Assembly (NCBI GenBank): GCA_001544655.2
Contig: FCOD02000018.1
Location: 1 to 64,000, forward strand
DNA length: 64,000 nucleotides
From: Caballeronia turbans
GTDB lineage: Bacteria > Pseudomonadota > Gammaproteobacteria > Burkholderiales > Burkholderiaceae
Direction of reading: 5' to 3'
The notes beneath the pieces were generated by a model that saw only the letters and a list, made by a program, of their open reading frames with translations, had not been told where the DNA came from and searched no databases. Each line of letters begins with the position of its first letter. Within the stretch, counting starts at the first letter, position 1. The translations under genes and the position numbers were made by a program. Shown piece by piece: positions 20,460 through 28,900 of the stretch.

Positions 20460-20475
20460 AGCAGCTTCCGTGCCA
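20460..20475 (-). promoter_or_regulatory. Sigma-54 promoter of glnA
   Basis: The minus strand reads TGGCACGGAAGCTGCT, matching the -24/-12 consensus TGGCACG-N4-TTGCW at all but one position, with exact spacing between GG and GC. It lies 85-100 bases upstream of the glnA start codon, in the expected orientation. Confidence 0.85.
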
Positions 20476-20572
20476 AGCGCACCATCTCTGCGCTAAGCGC
20501 TTGAAGCAGCGTGCGTTTTGTGTGAAACGACTTCATTTCCTGCGACGGCCATTAATGCGCTGTCAAGCCGTC

Positions 20573-20659
20573 TGCACCTTTTCGGTGCGTCCGAGTTTGC
20601 TCAGTATTATCGGAGCACCTTTTGGGTGCGTCGCGCCTGACGTGCACCACTTTCGCACA
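20573..20659 (-). promoter_or_regulatory. Three NtrC-type enhancer sites upstream of glnA
   Basis: Three dyads fit the NtrC pattern TGCACC-N5-GGTGCA. They are TGCACCTTTTCGGTGCG at 20573-20589, AGCACCTTTTGGGTGCG at 20614-20630 and a weaker TGCACCACTTTCGCACA at 20643-20659. The first two start 41 bases apart, about four helical turns. The cluster lies roughly 100-185 bases upstream of the sigma-54 promoter, the usual place for NtrC enhancers. Confidence 0.8.
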
Positions 20660-20745
20660 TCAGGCACTAAGGCTTTGCCCGCGCTCGGTGGTCCCCGCGT
20701 GCCGCGCTAGAATAATTCTTTGCGCTTAACGGAGACTGATGCGCC

Positions 20746-21210
20746 ATGAGCACACTCGAACAACTCTATAGCCAGGCCGGAAAACGCGCCGCCGAGAACA
20801 ACCTGACCTACGCAGGCGCCTTCTCGCCCGTCGAAGCTTTCGAACTGCTGCAACTCGACCCACGCACGCGCCTCGTCGACGTGCGCACGCGTGCCGAACT
20901 GGATTGGGTCGGCCGCCCGGCCATCGATGGCGCGCAGTACGCGCACATCGAGTGGATTCGTTACCCCGGCTCGGTGCCGAACGCCGAGTTTATCGAACAA
21001 TTGAGACAAGTCGCCACCCCGGATACGCCTGTCGTGTTTTTGTGCCGCAGCGCCGCGCGTTCGAAGCTGGCGGCAGTCGCGGCGCAGAAAGCGGGATATG
21101 CGCAAGCGTATGACCTGCTCGAAGGATTCGAAGGCGACAAGGATGGGCAAGGGCATCGGAAAACGGTGTCGGGATGGTGTTTCCGCAAGCTGCCGTGGAT
21201 CGGGGCTTGA
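20746..21210 (+). CDS. Rhodanese-like domain protein
   Basis: The 154-residue protein is a single-domain rhodanese. It contains LVDVRTRAELDWVGRP and the active-site loop FLCRSAARSKLAA with catalytic Cys100, which would carry persulfide sulfur or act in thiol chemistry. A clear GGAG lies before the ATG. There is no signal peptide, so it should be cytoplasmic. It diverges from glnA across a 370-base regulatory region and converges on cutC. The physiological sulfur donor and acceptor are unknown. Confidence 0.85.
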   Translation: MSTLEQLYSQAGKRAAENNLTYAGAFSPVEAFELLQLDPRTRLVDVRTRAELDWVGRPAIDGAQYAHIEWIRYPGSVPNAEFIEQLRQVATPDTPVVFLCRSAARSKLAAVAAQKAGYAQAYDLLEGFEGDKDGQGHRKTVSGWCFRKLPWIGA

Positions 21211-21219
21211 GCGGCTTGC

Positions 21220-21915
21220 TCAGTCCCGCGCGTCGAGCAGTGTCCGCACGCGCCTGACGCTCGCTTCATCCACAGGCGCGAGCCCCTTTCCATCGACACG
21301 CACACCCGAGCCGAAGTGCACCGCGCGCACGCCCGTCGATGCGACGAAAGGCGCAGCCGCATCGACGGTCAGTCCGGCGCCCGCGAGCACCGTGCAGCGC
21401 TCTCCCGCCGCCCTTTCGACGAGCTTCGCGATCACCGTCTGCGCGTCCAGCACCGACGGCTTGCCGCCCGACGTCAACACGTTCGTCACGGCATCGAATG
21501 TCAGCAGCGTATCGAACGCGGCGAAGAGATCGCGAGCTTCGTCGAACGCGCGGTGAAAAGTGAGCTGTAAGCCATCCGCCGCTTCGATCACGCGCGCGAG
21601 GCCGTCGTTATCGACATCGCCATTCGCGTTCAGCATGCCCACGACGATCGCATTCGCCCGCGTCTTCGCCACTGCACGCACGTCGCGGATGATGACCGCG
21701 TAGTCGTCGGCGTCGTAGACGAACGAGCGACTATGCGGCCGCACGATTACATTCACCGGAATGCCGACCGCGTCGATCACCGCTTCGATCAGCCCGATGC
21801 TCGGCGTCAATCCGCCCTCGCCCATCGCGGTGACAAGCTCCAGCCGGTTCGCGCCGCCGCGTTCCGCCGCGCGCGCATCGGCGACCGTGGTCGCGATGAC
21901 TTCAAGCAACGTCAC
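21220..21915 (-). CDS. cutC: CutC family protein
   Basis: The 231-residue protein matches CutC, a TIM-barrel family named for copper homeostasis. Landmarks are LEVIATTVADARAAERGGAN at the N-terminus with ELVTAMGEGGLTPS, and VIVRPHSRSFVYDADDY. Involvement in copper tolerance is uncertain for most members. Its start overlaps the stop of the upstream CinA-like gene by 4 bases (ATGA), so the two are translationally coupled and probably form an operon with the EI24-type gene further upstream. Confidence 0.88.
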   Translation of the reverse strand: MTLLEVIATTVADARAAERGGANRLELVTAMGEGGLTPSIGLIEAVIDAVGIPVNVIVRPHSRSFVYDADDYAVIIRDVRAVAKTRANAIVVGMLNANGDVDNDGLARVIEAADGLQLTFHRAFDEARDLFAAFDTLLTFDAVTNVLTSGGKPSVLDAQTVIAKLVERAAGERCTVLAGAGLTVDAAAPFVASTGVRAVHFGSGVRVDGKGLAPVDEASVRRVRTLLDARD

Positions 21916-22742
21916 TTCGCTTCCTCCGGCGGCACTTCCACGACCTCGCCGCCCAGCGCGATCACGCCTTCACGCAGCACCTCGAACGCCGCGTTCGCCT
22001 GCTCGGGGTCGCCCTTGACGCCCAGGTCGATATGCGAGCGCGCGTAAAGAGCGCCGCGCGCCGCATCGCCGACGCTCGGCAGGCTGAATGCGCGCACGCC
22101 GTCGAAATCGCGCTCGATCGTGACCATCAGCGGCGTGATGCGCGATTCCGGCAGGCCGAAGACGAGCAGCGAGCGCTCGACATGCGGCGTCGCGTGATGC
22201 AGATGCGCGTACTTCGTGTCGAGCACCCATTCGATCATCGGCCAGGCCATCACCGGAAAGCCCGGCACGAAGTGATGATCGCCGACTGAGAAGCCGGGAA
22301 TCTTGTTGTAGCTGTTCGGAATGATCTCCGCGCCCTGCGGAAACGTCCCCATGTTCAGCCGATGCAGGTTCTCCGGCGACTGCAGATCGACCGGCTTGTC
22401 ACCCGCCTGCGCCGCCTGCGCTGCCGTTTCCCGAATGCGCGCGCGGATCAGCTCCGCCGCTTCCGGATGCAAGGCGAGCGGCACGCCCAGCGCTTTCGCG
22501 GCGCACTGGCGCGTGTGATCGTCCGGTGTCGCGCCGATGCCGCCCGTCGAAAAAACGATATCGCCGGACGCGAAGGTCCGCGCGAGCGTCGCGGTGATGC
22601 GCGCGGGATCGTCGCCGACGTATTCGGCCCAGTCGAGCGACAGGCCGCGCGCACTCAGCAATTCGATGATTTTCGGCAGATGCTTGTCGGTGCGGCGGCC
22701 GGACAAGATCTCGTCGCCGATGATGATGACGCCAATGCCCAT
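21912..22742 (-). CDS. CinA-like molybdopterin-binding domain protein
   Basis: The 276-residue protein has the MoCF/CinA N-terminal domain: MGIGVIIIGDEILSGRRTDKH, IVFSTGGIGATPDDHTR and NKIPGFSVGDHHFVPGFPVM. It lacks the C-terminal amidase (PncC) domain of full CinA proteins. The domain binds pterin-like or nucleotide-like compounds; in CinA it has ADP-ribose pyrophosphatase activity. The start at 22742 was chosen at the family-typical N-terminus; a longer in-frame start would overlap the upstream membrane-protein gene. Its stop overlaps the cutC start. Confidence 0.85.
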   Translation of the reverse strand: MGIGVIIIGDEILSGRRTDKHLPKIIELLSARGLSLDWAEYVGDDPARITATLARTFASGDIVFSTGGIGATPDDHTRQCAAKALGVPLALHPEAAELIRARIRETAAQAAQAGDKPVDLQSPENLHRLNMGTFPQGAEIIPNSYNKIPGFSVGDHHFVPGFPVMAWPMIEWVLDTKYAHLHHATPHVERSLLVFGLPESRITPLMVTIERDFDGVRAFSLPSVGDAARGALYARSHIDLGVKGDPEQANAAFEVLREGVIALGGEVVEVPPEEAK

Positions 22743-22758
22743 GTGTGCCCCTTTGTTC

Positions 22759-23610
22759 TTACAGTGAAACGTCGCGGGATTCGACCGTGATCGCCGGATA
22801 ACCCGGCTCGTTCGCCCGCAGGCGCTCGAGCGCGTGCAGACAGTAATGCGCGAACCACAGCGCGGAAAACACGAGGATGAAGGCATACGCCCAGATCGTC
22901 ACGGCGGCGACGACCGGAAAGAGCGGCAAGAGCCACACGGACCACGCCCAGAGCATCGTCGGTACGGAACTCAGAAGGCCGCTCACGATGCCGATGGCGA
23001 GCAGGGGCCACCGCGCATCGCGCACGATCGCGCGGCGCTCTTCCGCGCTGGCATGCAGCGCGAGCGCGTCGTAAGTCATCACGCGATAGGTCAGCCAGCC
23101 CCACATAAGCGGCGGAATCAACGCGAAGAACGGCGGAATCAGCCACAAGGGCAGCGTGACGACCAGCAACACGAGACACACGAGCGTCGTCAGCACCGAG
23201 TGGCCGAGACTGCCGTACCACGTGCCGCCGCGCCGTTCTTCGAGCGACGAATAATGCCCTTTCGGCCGTCGCGTGAGCAGCTTGACGACGCCGGGCATCG
23301 ACAGCGTCGCGATCAGCAGCAGCACCGTGACGACGATGAGCGGCACCGTCATGATGACCACGAGGAATGGCGCGATCACCGCGTGCAGCGACGAGAAGCC
23401 GACGGTATCGAAGAGGCGGTACATCGCGGACGTGAGCGCCCAGCCGTCGAGCCAGCTGTTCGCGGCGCCGGTGAGCGTCTGCCAGAAAAACCAGAGGAGC
23501 GCGCCCCACACCACGGTGGCAACGCCGAAAGGCATCAGCGTCAGCCAGAGCATGCGCGGATGAAAGACGTTCGCAAGCGCGCGCACGAACGAACGCAGCA
23601 GGTCACTCAT
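22759..23610 (-). CDS. EI24/CysZ-like integral membrane protein
   Basis: The 283-residue protein has about five to six hydrophobic helices and the look of the EI24 family (relatives of sulfate permease CysZ): SDLLRSFVRALANVFHPRML at the N-terminus and SLPGVVKLL-type mid-region, here SMPGVVKLLTRRP. It sits in the inner membrane. The transported substrate, if any, is unknown. It lies 16 bases upstream of the CinA-like gene on the same strand, consistent with a three-gene operon ending in cutC. Confidence 0.8.
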   Translation of the reverse strand: MSDLLRSFVRALANVFHPRMLWLTLMPFGVATVVWGALLWFFWQTLTGAANSWLDGWALTSAMYRLFDTVGFSSLHAVIAPFLVVIMTVPLIVVTVLLLIATLSMPGVVKLLTRRPKGHYSSLEERRGGTWYGSLGHSVLTTLVCLVLLVVTLPLWLIPPFFALIPPLMWGWLTYRVMTYDALALHASAEERRAIVRDARWPLLAIGIVSGLLSSVPTMLWAWSVWLLPLFPVVAAVTIWAYAFILVFSALWFAHYCLHALERLRANEPGYPAITVESRDVSL

Positions 23611-23688
23611 GCGTGATTCGAAGAAGGAAAAAGAGGAACCGACAGGATAAACCAGCGCCGCACGCGGGCGCTGGTCTCGACGGAAAGT

Positions 23689-24708
23689 TCAGACCGCCGC
23701 CGAGTTGTCGGACGCGGACGCGCCCGCGCGCCGCGCCGAAAGGCGCGCGGCGATGCGTTTGAACGCGAGCCAGTGCTGCTCGATGAAACCGTCGCCGTAG
23801 TGCACGGGCTTCACGCCCGGGGCGCCGAGCTGGTCGCGTATGCCGGTCGGCTCGACGGTGCGGTTGAACGATGCCGAGCGGAACAGGATGTCCCAGAACG
23901 AGAACAGCACGCCGAAGTTGCAGCCGTAGGTCGTCCCTTCGTGACCGAAGCCGATTGCGTGATGGCGGCGATGGAACGCCGGACTCACGACGATGCGGTC
24001 GAAGAGCCACCCGAAGTGCAGCCGGATGTTCGCGTGCTGCACGCTCTGCATGAAATTCGTAATGGCGACGAGCACAACGAACTGCGACGGCTCCACGCCG
24101 ATCACGAGCGCGACACAGGCGAAGAAGCTCGCCTGCAAAACATCGTCGAGCAGATGGTTGCGATCGTCCGTCCAGAGCGACATCTTCTGCTGGCTGTGAT
24201 GCACCGCATGCAGTTCCCACCAGATGCCGAAGCGATGCTCCAGGCGGTGATACCAGTAGCCGGCGAAATCGAGGATCAGCAGATAGATGAAAAACGTGAC
24301 GAGCGGCTGCGTCGTGACGCCGGGCCACAGGTTGTCGATCTCGAGGTTCGGCACGTCATGGATGCGCAGCCAGCTCTGCATCGAATCGAAGAGCGGCTGG
24401 AACGTGAAAAAGAAAAACAGATTGAGAATGCCGAGCTTGACGATCCACGTATAGAGCACGTCCACACGCACGCCCTTTCGGTCTTTCCATTCCTCGGCGG
24501 GGCGGAACGCTTCGAGCGGGCGCAGGATCGCGTACATCGCGAGCACTTCGAGGACCCCGACAATCACCCAGTAGAGCGCGTCGTAGGTGTCCTCGTCGTA
24601 GTCCATCATGCCGATCTTGAACAGCGCCGGCTGCACGACATCGACATAGAGAAGCGTCTGCAGCCAGGAAACGAGACCGTCCAGCGACGAAAGAATGGAA
24701 TGAAACAT
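23689..24708 (-). CDS. Sterol desaturase/fatty acid hydroxylase family protein
   Basis: The 339-residue membrane protein carries the His-box pattern of the fatty acid hydroxylase superfamily: HRLEH (first box), HAVHHSQQ (second) and HRRHHAIG (third), which together bind a di-iron centre. Four or so hydrophobic segments flank the boxes. It probably hydroxylates or desaturates a lipid at the inner membrane; the substrate is unknown. The gene stands 78 bases upstream of the EI24-type gene and may share its transcript. Confidence 0.85.
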   Translation of the reverse strand: MFHSILSSLDGLVSWLQTLLYVDVVQPALFKIGMMDYDEDTYDALYWVIVGVLEVLAMYAILRPLEAFRPAEEWKDRKGVRVDVLYTWIVKLGILNLFFFFTFQPLFDSMQSWLRIHDVPNLEIDNLWPGVTTQPLVTFFIYLLILDFAGYWYHRLEHRFGIWWELHAVHHSQQKMSLWTDDRNHLLDDVLQASFFACVALVIGVEPSQFVVLVAITNFMQSVQHANIRLHFGWLFDRIVVSPAFHRRHHAIGFGHEGTTYGCNFGVLFSFWDILFRSASFNRTVEPTGIRDQLGAPGVKPVHYGDGFIEQHWLAFKRIAARLSARRAGASASDNSAAV

Positions 24709-24792
24709 GGTGCTCCGTGGTGCTTGGGCCGTCCGGTGCGCCGGCCTTTCCTCAATCGTAGTATAGGGCGCGTAAAGCGCCCTCTGCTCCGC

Positions 24793-25806
24793 TCATGCCC
24801 CGTTGGGCGCCGTCACCGGTGCGCGATTGTAGAAGTAGATGCCGTGCGGCGAGCGGCCGACCTTGATGGTTTCGATCAGCTTACGGTTCGCCAGATCGAT
24901 CACGCCGACGTGCTTGGCGAAGCGGAACGTAACCCACAGATACTTCTTGTCGGCGGAAAGTTCCATGTCGTCCGGGCCCGGCAGAAGACCGGTGATATCG
25001 CCGACGTTCGTGAGCGTGTCCTCGTCGATGATGCTGATCGTGTTCGCGACGCGATTCGACACCAGCACGTGCTTGCCGTCGACCATCGAGCGGAAGTTGT
25101 GCGCGCCCTTGCCCGTCGTGATGGTCTTGACGACCTTCTGGTTGCGCCAGTCGACCACGGCCACGTAGTCCGCGCCCGTCATGCCGACGAGCAGGAATTT
25201 GTCGCCGGGCGTGAGCCAGACGCCGGCGGGCACCTTGCCGACCTTCATCTTCCATTTCACCGTCTGGGTCGCCAGATCGATCGCGGCGATTTCACCGGAC
25301 ACCTGCAGCGAAATGAACGCGGTCGAACTGTCGTTCGTGAACGCGATGTGGCTCGGCATCGTCGCGAGCGGCAGGCGCTTCGCGAGATTCACGTTCTTGC
25401 CGTCGAAATGGTAGATGTCGAGGCGGTCGAGGCGCAGGCCCGTCGACACGAACCATTTCTTGTCCGGCGAAAAGCCGATCTGATACGGATCCTCGATGTC
25501 CTGCACCCAGCGCTGGAACGCGCCGGTTTTCGGATCGACGAACATCAGGTTGTTCGACACCGAGTTTGCGACGATCAGCGACGAGCCGTCGGGCGTCGGC
25601 ATCAGGTGGTGCGGCTCCTTGCCGGTCGGCACGGTGCCGATGACCTGACGCGTGTTTTCGTCGATCAGGCTCAGCGTGGCTTCCGCCGAGTTGAGCACGA
25701 TCACGTTGTTGGCGAACGCCGCGGTGGCGACAAGAGCGGCGCCGACGGCAAGCGCCGCGCGTGCGGCGGCCGTGCGGACACGGCCGGGATGGAAAATATT
25801 GCGCAT
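24793..25806 (-). CDS. YVTN-type beta-propeller repeat protein, exported
   Basis: The protein is about 337 residues with an N-terminal signal peptide (AALAVGAALVATAAFANN). It then has repeated beta-propeller blades such as VIVLNSAEATLSLIDENTRQ, TISIIDEDTLTNVGDI and VGVIDLANRKLIETIKVGRS. These repeats are typical of YVTN/quinoprotein amine dehydrogenase-like propellers. It should reside in the periplasm. The role is unknown. A start 30 bases upstream (25836) is also possible and would lengthen the n-region of the signal peptide; neither start has a strong ribosome site. Confidence 0.82.
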   Translation of the reverse strand: MRNIFHPGRVRTAAARAALAVGAALVATAAFANNVIVLNSAEATLSLIDENTRQVIGTVPTGKEPHHLMPTPDGSSLIVANSVSNNLMFVDPKTGAFQRWVQDIEDPYQIGFSPDKKWFVSTGLRLDRLDIYHFDGKNVNLAKRLPLATMPSHIAFTNDSSTAFISLQVSGEIAAIDLATQTVKWKMKVGKVPAGVWLTPGDKFLLVGMTGADYVAVVDWRNQKVVKTITTGKGAHNFRSMVDGKHVLVSNRVANTISIIDEDTLTNVGDITGLLPGPDDMELSADKKYLWVTFRFAKHVGVIDLANRKLIETIKVGRSPHGIYFYNRAPVTAPNGA

Positions 25807-25941
25807 GGAAAATAGGCTTCGGAAGGCAGGCGTCATTGTAGAACGTTTGCCTCGCGCGGCGCGTTGACCGGGTGCGGCTTTTTGCGCAATACGCTGAAGC
25901 GGCGCAAGAAATAGCAGATTTTGCCGCGTGCTGGCCGCAGC

Positions 25942-28900
25942 CTAGCGCTGCATCGACTCCCAGACCTTGTGGAGCCGTTTCACCGAAACGGGCATTGGCG
26001 TGCGCAATTCCTGCGCGAACAGCGACACGCGCAGTTCTTCCAGCAGCCAGCGGTACTCGGAAAGCCGCGCGTCCGCGACGCCGCCGCGCTGCGAAATAGC
26101 GCGCTGATAGTGCTGCGCGAGCGGCTGCAAATCGGCGGAAAGACGGGCATCACGCGCCGGATCGGCCTTGAGCTTGTCGATGCGCAGCCCGATCCCCTTC
26201 AGATAGCGCGGAAAGTGCGCGAGCTGCGCATACGGCGTGTCGATGACGAAGCGCTTGCTAATGAGCGCGCTCAGTTGCGCCTGCATGTCCGCATACGCCG
26301 ATGTGAACGTCTTCGCCTGCGCCAGCTTTTTCGCGAGCGCCGCGTATTCGGCCAGAATCGCGCCGACGAGCCGCGCGATCTCCTGCGCGAGCAGCGTCAG
26401 GCGGCCTTTGGCGGCATCGCGGCGGGTGTGGAAACTGCCGTCGTCGTCGGGCAGCGGGTCTTGCAGGCACGCGCGATCGAGCGCCGTCTCGACGATCTGG
26501 TCACGCAACTCGTCCGCCGTGCCGAGCGCCATGTACTGCATCGACATTTCGCGCAAGCCCGGAAGATTCTTCTCCAGATAGCGAATCGGCTCGCGCAGTT
26601 GCAGCGCGAAGAGCCGCCGCAATCCCGCACGATGGATGCGCGCCGCTTCCTCGGGTGAATCGAACACTTCGACGTCGCAATGCGTGCCGCGATCCACGAG
26701 CGCCGGATAGCCAAAAAGCGTCTGCCCGCGACGGCGGATTTCCAGCAATTCCGGCAGCTTGCCGAAGTTCCAGGTGGTGAGGTTTTCGTAGAGCGCGGTG
26801 CCGACAGTGGCCGGTTGCGTTTGCGGCGCCGATTCCGACTCGCCCGAGAGCGCGTCGAACGCCGCGGCCGACGTCAGCTTCTGAAATTGCTGTTGCGCCT
26901 GGCCGCCCAACTCCGCGCGCAGTTGCGCGAGATTGCGGCCCATCGCGAGCTGGCGGCCGTGCTCGTCGATCACCTTGAAGTTCATGAAGAGGTGCGCCGG
27001 CAGCGTTTCGAGCTTGAAATCCGCGCTCTTGACGGCGATTTGCGTCTGCCCGCGAATATCGGCGATGAGCGAATCGACGAGCGCGCCCGCGCCGAATTTT
27101 GGCCCGGCATGACGCTCTGCGAAACCCGCCGCGTATTCAGGCAGTGGCACGACATGACGGCGCAGTTTCTGCGGCAGCGACTTCAGCAGCAGTTGCGCTT
27201 TTTCCTTGATCATGCCGGGAACGAGCCATTCGGCGCGGCGAGCATCGACCTGATTCAGCCCGTAGAGCGGCACCGCGAGCGTGACGCCGTCGCGCGGCGA
27301 GCCCGGCTCGAAGTGATAGGTGAGCGACATCTCGATGCCCGACATCGTCATGCGCTTCGGGAAGAGGTCGGTCGTGACGCCGGCGGCTTCGTGGCGCATC
27401 AGGTCGTCGCGGGAGAGGAAAAGGAGCTTCTCGTTGCCCTCTTTCTTCTGCTCGTCGCGATACCAGCGCTCGAACGCCGCGCCCGTCCACATGCCTTGGG
27501 GAATCAGCGAATCGTAGAAGCCGTAGATGAGTTCATCGTCGACGAGCACGTCCTGGCGACGCGACTTGTGTTCCAGCTGCTCGATGTCGGCGACGAGCTT
27601 GCGGTTGTGCGCGAAGAACGGCAGGCGCGTATCGAACTCGCCTTCGACGAGCGCGCCACGGATGAACAGCTCGCGCGCATGCTTCGGATCCTGTTTGCCG
27701 AAGCTCACGCGGCGGCGCGCGTAGACGGTCAGCCCGTAAAGCGTCGCGCGCTCGTAAGCGACGACCTGCGCGGCTTTCTTTTCCCAATGCGAATCTGAAA
27801 TCGACGTCTTCAGCAGATGCGCGCCGACAGTTTCCAGCCATTCCGGCTCGATCTTCGCAATCGTGCGCGCATAGAGCCGGCTCGTTTCGATGAGCTCGCC
27901 CGCCATCACCCAGCGCCCCGCTTTCTTCAGGAGCGCCGAGCCCGGCCAAAGATGGAATTTGATGCCGCGCGCGCCGAGATAATGCGGCTCGTCGTCGGCT
28001 TTCAATCCGACGTTGCCGAGCAGGCCGGTCAAAAGCGACAGATGCACCTGCTCGAATGTCGCATCCGAGTCGTTCAGGCGCCAGCCGTGCTCGCGCACGA
28101 CCGTCAGCAATTGCGAATGCACGTCGCGCCATTCGCGCAACCGCAGGTGCGACAGAAAGTTCGCGCGGCACGCATCGGCGAGCTGCTTGTTCGACTTCTT
28201 GTGCGCGACGGCGTCCTCGAACCACTTCCAGATGCGCGTCCATTGCAGAAACTCGGAGCGCTCGTCGACGAACTGGCGATGCGCCTGATCCGCCTGCTCC
28301 TGCGCCTCGATCGGCCGGTCGCGCGGATCCTGCACCGACAAGGCCGACGCGATGATGAGCACTTCCTTCAGCGCCAGATGATCGCGCGCGGCAAGGATCA
28401 TGCGGCCGACGCGCGGATCGAGCGGCAGGCGCGCGAGCTCGCGGCCGAGCGGCGTGAGCGCGTTGTCGTCATCGACGGCGCCGAGTTCGTTCAGCAGTTG
28501 ATAGCCGTCCGCGATCGCGCGGCCCGGCGGCGGCTCGATGAACGGAAAGGTTTCGATCGCCGTCAGATGCAGCGACTTCATGCGCAGAATCACGGCGGCC
28601 AGCGACGAGCGCAGGATTTCCGGATCGGTGAAGCGCGGCCGCGCCTGAAAATCCGCTTCGTCGTAGAGCCGGATACATACGCCGTCCGCGACGCGCCCGC
28701 AGCGGCCCGCGCGCTGATTCGCCGCCGCCTGCGACACCGGCTCGATCTGCAATTGCTCGACCTTGTTGCGATACGAATAGCGCTTCACGCGCGCCATGCC
28801 GGTATCGACGACGTAACGAATGCCCGGCACCGTCAGCGACGTCTCCGCGACGTTGGTCGCGAGCACGATGCGCCGCGCGTTCGACGGCCTGAACACGCGC

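Noticed and set aside
23773-25815. 680-codon plus-strand open frame opposite the desaturase and propeller genes
   Set aside because: Spans the gap between two real minus-strand genes with no domain of its own; shadow reading.
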